The translations under genes were made by a program, and so were the position numbers. Positions 23,047-35,300 of a stretch of 64,000 nt of DNA are shown here, one piece after another; position 1 is the stretch's first letter; the number at the start of each line of letters is the position of its first letter. The notes beneath the pieces were generated by a model, which was given only the letters and a program-made list of their open reading frames with translations, did no database searches and had not been told where the DNA came from. The DNA is taken from positions 1-64,000 of the forward strand of contig CAJNDS010000522.1 of NCBI GenBank assembly GCA_905221605.1, given 5' to 3'. Origin of the DNA: Symbiodinium natans. Lineage: Eukaryota > Sar > Dinophyceae > Suessiales > Symbiodiniaceae.

Positions 23047-23138
23047 CCCCAAACCCCAAACCCCAAACCTCAAACCCTAAACCCCAAACCCTAAACCTTA
23101 AACCCCAAACCTTAAACCCTAAACCCTAAACCCTAAAA
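23047..23138 (+). repeat. CCCTAAA/CCCCAAA array before an exon-like island
   Basis: Heptamers end 3 bp before the acceptor-like AACCAG at 23141. Confidence 0.95.
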
Positions 23139-23141
23139 CCA

Positions 23142-23222
23142 GCGACTCGGAGCGCTCCGAAGTCCCTCCCATGCCGTCTGAGCCTGCCTCGAATGAGGCT
23201 TGGCCCCCTCGGTGCGTGAAAG
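23142..23222 (+). CDS. Exon-like island, unassigned
   Basis: Reads DSERSEVPPMPSEPASNEAW then PPRCVKV. It lies exactly between a CCCTAAA array and a TTTAGGG array. Ser/Pro/Glu-rich; no family recognised. Confidence 0.35.
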
Positions 23223-23227
23223 TGTGC

Positions 23228-23275
23228 TCAGGGTTTGGGGTTTAGGGTTTAGGGTTTAGGTTTAGGGTTTTCGGG
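23228..23275 (+). repeat. TTTAGGG array after an exon-like island
   Basis: G-rich orientation heptamers directly following the island at 23142-23222. Confidence 0.9.
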
Positions 23276-24078
23276 GTACTTTCGGGGGGTACTTTGGGGT
23301 ACTCTAAGGTGTTTGGGGGCTGTTTTGGCTATAGGGGGATATCCTCCTAGCTTCCCCAAGAGAAGGCTCAAGTCGCTCTGGGCTGAACCTTGCTTGGACC
23401 ATGCGGTCTTACGGCTGCGTTGATCCTTCGCACATCTGAGTGGGTTCACATTTGTGGATATCCACTTCTTGATACCTTAATTCAGTTTAGGTTCCTGACT
23501 TGCAACCCAGTACAGGGGCGTTGGAGTATGCCTTGTGGGTTAGAGTCCCGCCCCCCAAGATGGCGAGGGCCAAAAAGGCCACCCCCTTATATAGAGACCC
23601 GGTGCGTAAGGAGTTGACACGCTGGCCCTGGTGTGCAAACTCGCTGAAGTGCGATTGGTGCGCAGGTTTTAAAGAATTCGAGAGAAGAAGTGTCTCAGCA
23701 GTTCCTACTCCCAAAGTCTCTCCAGCCCCCGCACCCAGCAAAGATGCAGCTTGACTTGTTGGATTTTGTAGACTTCAGACGCCAACCTTTTCGTACCCTA
23801 AGCCCTAGCAGTCCTAGCATGCAACTTTTAGCACGCGCCTCGACACCGAGAACTTCCTTACAGCGTGGAATCCCATGGCTGTCGGAGACCAATGGCATGG
23901 CGCACCGGGCGGGCGTCAGCAGCGGCAGCCCCTCGAAGAGTAGGCGCATCCGGGGGTGAAATCATTTTTTTGGGGCTCCGTTGTTTCGTTGCATGTTTTG
24001 GGGAACTTCAGAGTTTAAGAGTTTGAGAGTCTGAGAGTTTGAGAGTTTAAGACTTTAAAAGTTTAAGACTTTAAGACC

Positions 24079-24183
24079 CGACAGCAGCGATGTCATGGCA
24101 GGCTGAGCCGCGATGCCGACGCCACGCCCACGCGGGTTTCGCCCGCGCCGAAGCTGCTGACCTTAGGAGGAGAGCCCCCGCTG
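24079..24183 (+). CDS. Exon-like island, unassigned
   Basis: After CCCGACAG the frame reads AAMSWQAEPRCRRHAHAGFA then RAEAADLRRRAPAEL. Composition is coding-like; a GGGGGTTTACGAAAA repeat follows. No family recognised. Confidence 0.3.
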
Positions 24184-24698
24184 AGTTGTGGGGGTTTACG
24201 AAAACAGGGACCCCAAAATGGGTGGCTGTCAAACTTCTGATTCCTTTTCGGGTACCCTAAATATAAGGTGTCGTATTATAATCGGGATCCAAAAAGGGAC
24301 CATCATTTTGACAACCACCCAAATAGTTCCCTAAATAGTAGGATTCCCTTATAATGAGGACCCCCATAAGGTACAGTTGTCAGTATGGTCATTCTCATCG
24401 TCGTTTGGGAGTCCTTGACAGGGATTATGGGACCCCCTATTATATTCCTTATTAAGGACTGTTCGTATACGGGGGAACATCCCAAATCGTCTTTGTCATG
24501 GTCTTAAACCGGAAGTGGGGCAAAGGGCACAAAATCACATCAAAAGAAAAATAAGAAGAATGATCAGAATGAGAACAGCAGTGCTACTAGTATTGCTACT
24601 ACACTCTTACTAACAAAAAGAGTACCACAACAACTCTTGAGCTTCTTGTGATACGCCCTTGTCAGAGGGGGGGTGGGGCTCTGCACTCCTGTACCCTA

Positions 24699-24779
24699 CA
24701 TGGGAGTTTACGAAAATAGGGGATTCCCGTATCCTAAGGACCCCAACAATTATACCCCGAATTTCGGAAACCCCACATG
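24699..24779. mobile_element. MITE-like element, family B
   Basis: 81 bp bounded by CATGGGAGTTTACGAAAATA and TTTCGGAAACCCCACATG, which pair with each other and match the ends of the element at 11185-11313. Confidence 0.7.
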
Positions 24780-25189
24780 CGCTTACCTTCGAAGCAGTGG
24801 CAGGCGGCGGCCGCAGTCCTTCAGCCTCGCCCATTGGCACGGACCCTCACTTAGCATCGTAAAGGTGTCCGGGTGGTTATCGCAATGGAATCGAAGTCTG
24901 TGAATATTCCCAGGGTCTACACGCAGCAGCAACAGGTGCCACTCGCGCGCGCGCGCGCGCGCGAATCTTTTAGGTGGCACCAGATGCAACGCTTCTTGCT
25001 GCATCCTTCTGCTGGTTGGGTGAAGATCGGCTCCTCACTGCTCTCCTGAGGAAGCTAAGACGCTGACCCTAAACATCCCGAAGCATCCCAAATCTCTAAC
25101 TCTAAACCCTCAACCCCCTTAATCACGAACCTTAAATCCCCAAGCCTAAATCCTCTAATTTACCCAAAGCCACCCCTTGTACCCCATGA

Positions 25190-25296
25190 GGAGCTCCCGG
25201 CCATCGATGTCCCCTTTCGCGGCTCTTCCTCCCCAAGGCCCAGGAAGCTGCCACCAGCGACGCACTTCCCGGTGGTGGCCAGGCAGGGAAAGCTCA
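25190..25296 (+). CDS. Exon-like island, unassigned
   Basis: After CCATGAG the frame reads ELPAIDVPFRGSSSPRPRKL then PPATHFPVVARQGKLI, with C-rich degenerate arrays upstream and a long TTTAGGG array from 25298. Possibly an upstream exon of the ROCO gene. Confidence 0.3.
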
Positions 25297-25297
25297 T

Positions 25298-25391
25298 CTT
25301 GGGTTTAGGGCTTGGGGTTTAGGGGGTTTAGGGTTTAGGGCTTGGGGTTTAGGGTTTAGGGTTTAGGGTTTAGGGTTTAGGGTTTAGGGTT
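25298..25391 (+). repeat. TTTAGGG array
   Basis: About 12 G-rich heptamers directly after the exon-like island at 25190-25296. Confidence 0.95.
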
Positions 25392-26241
25392 ATGATGGGG
25401 CCCCTTGAAGGGCGCCATCGCAAGAACATGATGGCTGTTCACGAATATGGGCCTAGGGGTAGTTTGGTGGGCAGTAGTAGCGGATCCAAGAATCTGTTGA
25501 GGGTTCGCACGGAGCCTCTGGATCCCAAGTTGGGAAAACCTTTGAGGCGAACTCAGTTTGTGATTGGCCTACGTAAGTACGTGCCTTGAGCTTTAAGACT
25601 TTCGGTGTACTAGCGACCCAGAAAGGGCCCACAATTGGGCTCATCCTTTCTGTGGGAGTTGTTGGCACAAGTGTAAGCCCCCGCCTCAACCCGAAAAGAT
25701 GCCCCTAACCTGTAAACTCCCCCCCCAAACCAGACACAAAGCCCTGAAGCCCATGTAATATCTTCAATGCTTCTAACTCCAGACAAATATATCCATCTTG
25801 CTGCCCCCCCCCCCCCCCCCTGTAAAATACACTAGCTTTCAACAACTCCAAGACTTCATTGTCCATCTTTATTCGATGTACCGCAAGAAGATGTCCGGCA
25901 GCCCGGAGGCGGGCGGAGCAAAACGCCTCCGCGCGGACACCGTCCACCTCCAGTTCCCAAGGTCCGGTGACCCTGGGTCTACACGGGAGGCCGGAACGGA
26001 TGGGGTTTTAGGGTTTAGGGTTTAGGGTTTCGGGATGTTTAGGGCCGGTATAGTCGTTCGGAGGTTGTTTTTTGGGTGCGCCTTGGAACCTTGTACGTAA
26101 GTGTAACACCTATACTATGGGTATTTCCCAAAATGGGGGTACCTCTTTGATACCCCAATAGAATATAGAATCCCCTTTAACCCCATATATGAATAATATC
26201 CGCCGAAGCCCGCTTGCTTGTAGGGGGTCGTTGGGCGCCAG

Positions 26242-26300
26242 GCGTGTTTCCGCCGGCAACAAAGAGTCCAGCGCCATCCCACATGAGATCCTGGCCCGAG
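26242..26300 (+). CDS. ROCO exon: last LRR and IP-x-EI linker
   Basis: Acceptor GCGCCAG. Reads VSAGNKESSAIPHEILAR, the usual end of an LRR array before a ROC domain. Ends CGAG before a GC donor; the leftover G joins GC of the next exon to make Gly. A TTTAGGG array follows at 26325. Confidence 0.7.
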
Positions 26301-29300
26301 GCGTGCCGCGCTTTGCGTAGCTGTTGGGGTTTAGGGTTTGGGGTTTGGGGTTTGGGGTTTAGGGTTAGGGTTTAGGGCCGGGCAGAGACACCGTCGCCAG
26401 ATACGCCCCCTAAACACCCCTTGTAAACGCTGAAGCAGTGTCCACAAACCCTATCGAAAGCTCCAAGCCTTGTCAACTCTACAACCACAAACCTGTCCTG
26501 TGTCTGTGAGTGCCTTCACTTCGAGGCCACTTCTACACCCTAGACCCTAAACCCGAAACCCTCAACCCTTGACCCTAAACCCTCAACCCTGTGGTTGAAG
26601 GCGACCGGGCCCAGCGAAAGTTTCGCGAGGCGCTGGCCAAGGGCAAAGCAAAGCCCAGGAGAGGCTCTGGGGTTTATGGGGTCTGTAGGGTTGGAGGGGT
26701 TGATGGGGTTTACAGGGCCAGGGGAAAAGGGGGGGGGGGATTGTATTGTGGGGTTTACAGGGGTGTTGCGGTCAGATACCTGATCAGATATAGCTCTCTC
26801 ACGATGGTTCCGGTGCGACTTCGCCGCTGGGCCCATGCCCTTCCCGCCCGCTGGGCAGAAACAGAACGAGCCTGCAGCAAGACTGGGCTTTAGGCAATCG
26901 GCTCGGTGCCTTTTCGTCGCAGCTACCTTCATGCCCATCGCCATGGATCTGGGGCTGGACGGCTTCGGCTTGGAGGAGGGCATCCCATTGCGTGGCTGGT
27001 CGATGAAGCGTGGGCACCGCAAGCGGGTTGAGGCTGCCAGCACCCGGAAAGCCGGGAAGGACCAGCACAAGGCCCTTGCAAAGAGTTGAAGTAGGTAGTA
27101 CTTTTCATCTGTTAAGATGTGGTGACGTGCCGCTTGGTTGCCTGCTCCTGGTGCACAGAACTGCATATTTAGTTAACACTGGGAGCACAAGCGCCACTCT
27201 CCCTCGCAGGTGGGACTGGGGCGCTCCGTCACAAAGCGCAGTGTCCATTGCGGCAGCCGTCGCTCCTGGTGGGACAAGGAAGACTGTAAATACTTTGGCA
27301 AGTACGGGGACGAGTATCTGCCGAAGACCCGCCGGAACAACTTGAGGCGGCAGGTGCACGAGGCAATCAACGAGATCTACGAGGCCGAGATGGAGGCTGA
27401 GTTCGAGGAAGGCTGCCTGCTGCATTCCTTCGAGGACTTGAAGGAAGAGATGGAAGAGTTGGAAGAGCTGGAAGAGTGGGCGGCGAAGTGGGAGGACCTC
27501 GAGGTGGCGTCTGTGTGCACGTCCACCACAGCGGGCGGCTCCGAGTTCGCCTCCGGCTTCGCCGACTTCGCGATGTCCGTATCGGCCGCCTCCAGCCCAT
27601 CGCGCTCCTCCGGGCCCTCGCTTTCCCCATGGCTCGCGGCCCTCCGGCGGGCGGAGCTCCGGGCCCAGGAGTACGCAGATGCCATGGAATTCAAATTGGC
27701 GACCAACTCAGGCCCCAATCTGATGAGGAAGACCTCCCGACCTCGTCGAACTCCCCGAACTGATGCCAGGAGCGAAGAGGAGCAGTTTCTCCAGGACTTG
27801 GGTCGTACGCATCGGGTACGCATAGAGTATGATCCAGCGAGCCTGACCGAGAAGGCATCCGCATTCGACCAGCTCCGCTGGCAGTTCTTGAAAGACTTCG
27901 GGGAGTCCATCTGCGGGCCTCTCGTCGATGGCTACAAAACTGCTTGGACCCTGAGGCCGGCACCCCTGCACACGGAGGTGCAGAACAAGTTCCTGCGCGC
28001 TTTCTCATGTCGTGCCGAGAAGAGGGAGCTGCAACCTGCACTGCATGGCACCGACGAGAGGAATCTCTCGTCCATCTACCGACGGGGTCTGCTGATTCCG
28101 GGCGGCATTGGTGGCAGCGGGGGCAATGATGTCAGGGTTGCAAATGGGTCGGCCCATGGTCTCGGCATTTACACGGCGTATGCCGGGAGCGCATGTGTAT
28201 CATTCGGTTACTCCCGTGGCAACCTGAGGCCCATGCTGGTCTGTGGTGTGCTGGACCCTGAGCAAGGAAGATGCCAGACATATGGAGGTGCGGTCAAGAA
28301 GAAAGATATCTGCTACGCCCCTGGCGTCCGCATCTTCTACAAGGAGGAGCTCGTGGCACCTTTGTTCGAGGCAACGGTCTCTGCAGCTGCAGTTCCAGGT
28401 GCTGTGCGCATCCAGCCGCCCCGACCCCGAAAGTACAAACCATCCCTGGTCCCGTTGAGCCGAGTGCTGGAGACGGCCAAGACTTTCAAGAGTCCCAACA
28501 AGTCCATGGGCTCCGTGCATCCTGGGCCACGGACGCGGCTGCCACGGCCACGCACGCGTGCGGCACCTGCGTGCCGCGCGCAGGCCTTCCTTGCACGGCG
28601 CGCGGCGCGCAAGCGGCAGTGAGTGTGAGTGCGAGTGTACAGTGTACAGCTTCAAGGCCGTGGCCGCTGGCCACCTCTTAAACGATTTTGGATTTAGTCC
28701 GGATGCGCAGATGCTGCTCATCCGACGTGCTGTACAGGAGCTTTGTTGACCAATCAAGGCCAAGCTATGTTCTTCCTGAACTTGTGCTTGAGAAGCATGC
28801 AGCTTCCGAGCATGCCATTCTGAGCGCAACAGTTGTGCCTAGCACCTGGCTCTTACAGCCACATGAGCGCTCACATGCCGCAGGACGCTGAAGGTCATGT
28901 TTGTTGGTCGCGGCCGCGCAGGCTGGGCAAGACTTATTGCGACTTGTCCTGCCTATCTTGAGTTGCCCAGAATGCAAAGAGTGAGAGCAGTATCTTGCCC
29001 CCCCCCCTCACGTACTCATGCCCATGCAAGGAAGGAATGTGTTTCCGCAGAAGCATGTGCAGGCAAGACGTCGACGCTGAAGTCGCTCTGCAATGAGGCG
29101 ATCGTAGCTTAAAGGTGTCAGCTAGTAGAATTCCGAGCCAGATGCCCTGACGTGCCCTCAACAAGAAAGTTCTTGGACGTTCGACATGGGAGGCCTTCGA
29201 TGCTTCGGAAGCTTCGACTCACGGCGTTGCGGGCGCCGTTTGCACCACGGTGCGCTTGGGGAGTGCTTCGGGAACTTGTAAGGGGCGCATTCTGTGGACT

Positions 29301-32300
29301 TGCACGTTGCCTTCGGGAACCGACGGGCTCTTGGGCTTGGGAAGGAACGGCGATTCGAGACGACATCTCCGCGGAGGGGCAGCAGCGAGTGGCGACGGAT
29401 GAGGCCGCAGACACCAGACGGAGGTAGCCTCAGGTCGTCCCTTCAGCCCCCTTAAAGTCCTTGAACGGTGGAGCAGGGGATAGGACGGATAGGACTAGTC
29501 ACTCCATGCAGTCCCTTGAGGTTTCGGTGGGGTGGGGGGGGGGTGGGGGGTGGGGGGGTGGGGGGGTGGACGGGGGTGGGGGGGGGGGGGGGTGGGGGAA
29601 GGGTCCCTCCCCCAAAACCATCCAACACGCCGCCAGGGTCGGCGGAATTGAATATTATGCACGACCTCCAAGGCAATCCGAATCCTGAAAGCCCTTCCAG
29701 AACCAAACCTCAACTTCGAGCCGAGGAAAAATGTCCTGAGCTCCCCCCTTTTCTTGAGCCTATAGTTCCCGTATTGACAGCCCTATACTAAGTTAGCCCC
29801 CCTGAAGCCTGACCCGTGTCAACCCGTTAAGGCCCCGGCCATCGCCTCTTTGCAGGCGCTTTCCGACCTCGGACTTCGATTCCGTGGTGGCCCGGCACGT
29901 GGCTGCAGCACTCCGCGACAACTCGCCTGAGGAACGGCCGCCGACTCCTGGAGTGTCTGGCTTTGGGGGCCTTAAGGGGGCCTTTTGGGGTTTTGCGTGT
30001 TTTGCCTCTGCTTTTTATGTTTTTTTATTGTTTTTTGATTTTGAGTGTTTGCGTTGTCTTGGGGGGCTCTAGGAGGTTGGGTTTTCTTTCGAGGTTTTGG
30101 GGCTTAGGCTTTGGAGTGCACAGCTTGATTCTGTGAGCCTTCTGGGTTCTCATGGAGGAGTTTCGGGGCCGGGGGCGGGGTCTGGGATGATTTTGCAAGT
30201 AGCAGCAGGAGCTTGTGTGTACGTACCCATGTCGCCTGGCAGGACGCAGAGCCAGATACCGAGGCCGAGGGAACGGAGTTGCATCATGACCAGCCAGGTT
30301 TGGGACGACCTCCGAAGTAACGGAGCACCAGCCCTAAATGCCCTTTCAAGCCCCTGGCCCTAAGCCCTACCCTAAACCCTAAACCCTAAACCCTAGACCC
30401 TAGACCCTAGACCCTAAAGCCTAAACTCCCCTCAAGCCCCAAACGCCCCGCGGAAGCGCCCGGTGCAGGCCCGGGCGACGACGCCGGAAAGGACGCGGCC
30501 GAGACCCGCCGGTTGGAGCTCCGTGCCAAGCCAGGTGGGGATCCACGGTTTTAGAGGCATAGGGTTTTAGGGTTTAGGGTTTAGGGTTTAGGATCATTGA
30601 GGGCAAGCAGTGTTTGGCTTTGTTGGTTTGCGGACTTTGAAACAGATAATTCGGGTAATGTGGTTTCTGCAGGTAGAGGGCTTGCAGGGAGGCGGTTTTT
30701 CCTGGATGCGTCAGAAGTTGAAGCGCAGACATCGCCGCATGATCCGAGCCTGACTGCCTAGCCAGTTTAACACCCTAAACCCTAAACCCTAAACCCTAAA
30801 CCCTAAACCCTAAACCCTAAACCCTAAACCCTAAACCCTAAACCCTAAACCCTAAATTCCCTGAGTGCCCAGCAGGATGGGGAGCATCGCAGCTTCAAGA
30901 TGCCTGTTGACCTAGTCATCAAGCATATGAGGTTGAGGCCCCAGACGCTTAGAGCTACAAGTGCTCAAAAGCATGGCAGCAAGCAGATGAACCCCCGGGT
31001 AGCCATGGGATACTGTACTGCCGCGACATCTGACATTGCTTGCCTTGTGCGACGCCCTCCACAGAAACAGGTCAGATGACGGCGCCGATGACGATGCCAT
31101 CACTCTCCAAACCTTTGACTTTGCAGGGCAGGAGGCCCTCCAAACACCCCGTTCAGCCTTGGCACTGTCGGGGGCAAAAGGGCCTTGGTCGTAGCACGTA
31201 CTGGCTTAGTACGGCAAAGATTTCAGCATGATTAGAGAAGTAGGTGATCCATAGATATATTATGATTTATGCCTCATATACCGACCTTTTGTCTTCGGAT
31301 TTCTTCTTGTTTCATGCTTCCCCACTTGATTTCTCATGCCAGCGTAGGGCCACAAGAATACAAACTTGAGCGCTGAATTTACCATCCTGTTATGGAAAGT
31401 GGAAGATTCCCAGGAAAAGGTTGAGTAGGAATCTTCAACCCTTAATCCTTAGACCCTTGATTTAGATAGAAACATATTAATTCTTCAAGTTTTTTGTTCA
31501 GAGCTCCGGGGACTGAAGATTGAAGATTCCCAAGACAAGTGTTGCGAGGAGTCTGCAATACCTGGATATTGAATACGTGCTAGAAAAATGCTCACATTGT
31601 TGTTCAGCAGGTTTGAAGGTTCACGATTGAAGATTCCCTCCTTTCCTGGGAAGCTTCCATCTGCAACCCCAAAAAACACTTAAATTGTTAATTCCAATTT
31701 TCATTCAAATCCAGGTCTTGACATTCAAAGTTGAAGATTTCTCCCAAACCTTGTCCTGGGAATCTTCAATCTTCCAGGGCTTTTGAGAAAACTGTATGTA
31801 TGTACTTATAGATACGCCCACACATGCAAAGGGGTCACCACCTATAGGTCACCACCTACAGCGGTTCCCCTGCTTTTGAAGCGCTATGAAGGCATGCAAC
31901 TTACAACCATCAAGCCATTGAATCCTGCAGCGGACCAAGAAATCAAACACTTCTGTGTGTAGGGGGAGAAGTGTTTAACACAGCATGCGAGTCCATCTTA
32001 AGAGGATCAACGCTAGGAACACCACAGACAAGGCAGGTACATGGGGGTGGGGGGGTGGGGGGGGGGGGAGGGGGGGGGGAGGGGGGGGGGAGGTAGCATA
32101 TATGTATACATCTTATGCAAATATATAGACGCACGCACACACACACACACATAGCACATAAGCCTAAAGTCCAAAGAGCCACGCACCTAGAGCCTAGAAA
32201 CCTCAACATGTTTTCAGATTCTGAAGCTGCCCTACACCCACCCGGACTACTTCCCTAAACCCTAAACCCTAAACCCTAAACCCTAGACCCTAGACCGTAA

Positions 32301-35300
32301 AACCCTAAACCGTAATCCCTAAACCCTAAACCCTACAGGAGTACCACATGCTCCACCACTTGTTCCTGAGCAACAAGGCAAGGAGGGGTTTGGGGGCTTC
32401 AGGGCTTAGGGGTGTAACTAGGGCTTGGGCTTGTAGGGCTTGCAAACCCTAAACCCTAAACCCTAAACCCTAAACCCTAAACCCTAAACCCTAAACCCTA
32501 AACCCTAAACCCTAAACCCTAAACCCTAAACCCTCAACCGCAATTAGGGCTTGTAGTGCTTTTAGGGCTCCCCTGTCCCGAGTTGCCAGCCTGCCTCAAG
32601 GGCTTGTACCTCGTGGTCTTTGACCTCAGTCTTTGGACAGATGAGCCGAGAACTTACCGTGACTTACAGCAGTTCGGGATGCCAGGGATCAAGCAACGAG
32701 AGGCTGTAAGTACTCTTGTCGGCTACCAGAACCCGGCAGATGCAGCGCGCGACTGCCAACCTTGTAGCTTCCATGATCACATGTGGCCAGTGCTTTCGGG
32801 GCACCAAGGTCGGGCGATGACCGAACATCTGAGGCATCATACTAGGGTCACTTGAGGGCTCTGTGTGGGTGCATTGGGCAAGCTCAGAGCTCAGTTCAAG
32901 TAGGGAATTCGGGAGGGAGAGGGCCCGTATATCATTTAATCTCATATTGAGCCAATGGAGGGGGGTAATAAGGTACCTAACTACCTGATTCCCTGCTAAT
33001 AACTCGTAGGTCATCCTGGACGTGCTCTTGAACTCTTGACTTGGCCGGCACCAGCAGCTTTGCCCTGTCAGGACGCGCTGACCTTTTGGATTTGCTCAGC
33101 AGCTTGGACATTTACTCCTGCAGTTTTCGTGCGTCACTCGTTGTCAAGCAGGCTGCGGAACAAGGATACATGCAGCGTACTCTTAAGGTGCATTGCCATG
33201 CTCCCGAGTCGCGCATGGTTCTGGCAGCTTGGAAGCATACAGCCTCAAGTCAAAATGCCGCTCCAAGACAGTGCGCAACGCGAGTGCAGCACGAACATCA
33301 TCTGCACATGCCCCGCATCCCAACTCCTGCTACCAAGGTGGGTACGCACGTGGACATGCTTGGACCTCACAAGACAGCCATTCTCGGGAAGGTGGATGCT
33401 CGCATCCACGAGCTGCTGCTTGGACAAAGTCTGTTGCAGACGATGTACCTTACGCTCGCACGCGTTCGCATGACATTCGCATGTTGTACAAGGTTGTGTG
33501 AGACCTCAAACCCTAAACCCTAAACCCTAAACCCTAAACCCTAAACCCTCAACCCTAAGGTTGGAGAGGAACCAAGCCCTCAATGAGCAGCTGGTCGACG
33601 CTCGGCTTGACGAAGGAGTTGTTAGAAGACCCGGGTTTTTCCGGTTCATAAGACTGGTGACCCATTACAACAGCGGATGCTGGTATTCAATATCATCATA
33701 TTTTAGGAACTGAGTTGATGGTCTATGACTATGAATGGCCCCTCTTCTATTCTTATTCTTCTTGCGAAACTTATCAGCTTCATGCCGCCGTGCGCAGAGG
33801 TCAACACGGCGGAGGAGCTCTGCTTCTTTCCCATCGACAACCGACGACGCGCCCGACAGTCTGTGGAGTCTCTGCGTGCCAAGATTGACGAGACAGCGGC
33901 AGAGGCTCTGCTTGAAAGGTTTTTTTGGCACGGGTTTGGGGTCTTTTGTGTGAGCTTACAGGGCTAATGGGTTGCTGTCGGCAGGGTTCAGCTCGGCATC
34001 GATGTGCTGCAGCTAAGGAGATATGCACAACAGGCTTCCTTTCGAAGGCACTGCCTCTCTACTGGCTCCGCTATCAGCCACTACCTCGCAAACATTCTGT
34101 CGTTTCGGCTGCTCAGTCACCGCAGTTTTCTTCACAACGCCAGCTGGTGTGCTTGCTCCGGGCGTCAGCGTATGCACTGCCAACGCCAAGATCTGACTTT
34201 GCAACTCCTTGGGGTGGGGTGTCTGTCACCACTCCCAAAAGCAATTTTCCAAGAGAAAAGCCCAGTCCAAGGGCCCCAAGCCCGAGAACCGACGCCAAAG
34301 GACGGAGCTGATTCGCCTGGCCCGTGCGGGCCCTGACCGATTCTGGGGAGCCTCGCCTGAGAGATGGCCCAGGTGGGGTTTAGGGTTTAGGGGGGTTGGG
34401 CCTCTAGCAATGAGGGCGGCTATTATTGGGGGTTGGGGTGGGGATGCTTGGTCGGGTGCGAACTGCGAACTACTTGCGAAGACCGCAGGTGCAGCAACGA
34501 GCCTCGGTTGGGAAGCCCTGTCATCAGCACCAATCAGGCTCCCATACAGTAGAGAGTGACCCTCAAGTGGACGCTGAGGAACTGCCAGTGTCGAGGGCAC
34601 CATGCCGGCTGCAGGAGCCGCGCGCCAACTCTGGCTTATCTATAGGGCTTGGGCCATGACAAAGCTGATCCCTCTTGGTAGGTGTGCTCTACCTTAATCC
34701 CCTGAACCCTCCCTAAACCCTAAACCCTAAACCCTAAACCCTAAACCCTAAACCCTAAACCCTAAACCCTAAACCCTAAACCCTAAACCCTAAACCCCTT
34801 TCTTTGTTGCAGGAGCGGCCTTATCTGCGCCGCCGAAGCCCGTGCACGTCCTCCCCTTCTCACAGGTGTCGCGGTTGGGCAGGGCAGCCCGGAGGCCCAG
34901 CCTCGTAGAGAGGGAGAAAGAGGGTTTAGGGCCTAGGGTTTAGGGTTTAGGGTTTAGGGTTTAGGGCTCCAAGCTGACAGCACGTGACAGCATCGCACAT
35001 CTGACAGTAAGTTGCTGATTGAATTGTGAGTGCCATGAGAAGTGGCATCGTCCCGGGCTGGATATGACCGACACCCGTCGGCGCTGCAAAGGTCGGGATT
35101 CATGACGAAGGGGAGCTGCTCTCTGTATTGATCTACCTCCATGACACAGGTGGGCTGAGAGGCGTTGCTGTTCTATGAAGGCATATTGAGTTAATCTGCG
35201 ACCATGTGCAGCGAATTTGTCTGACGATGAAGCCAGGATCAATAATCTTCTTCGATGAGGAGAAGCTGCGCGACTGCGTCGTGCTGGACCCATACTGGCT

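Noticed and set aside
33041-33337. One continuous ORF through the ROCO G4 exon from 33,041
   Set aside because: The part before 33,338 lacks ROC features in this frame, while another frame has AWFWQLGSIQ. It is more likely separate exon and intron sequence.
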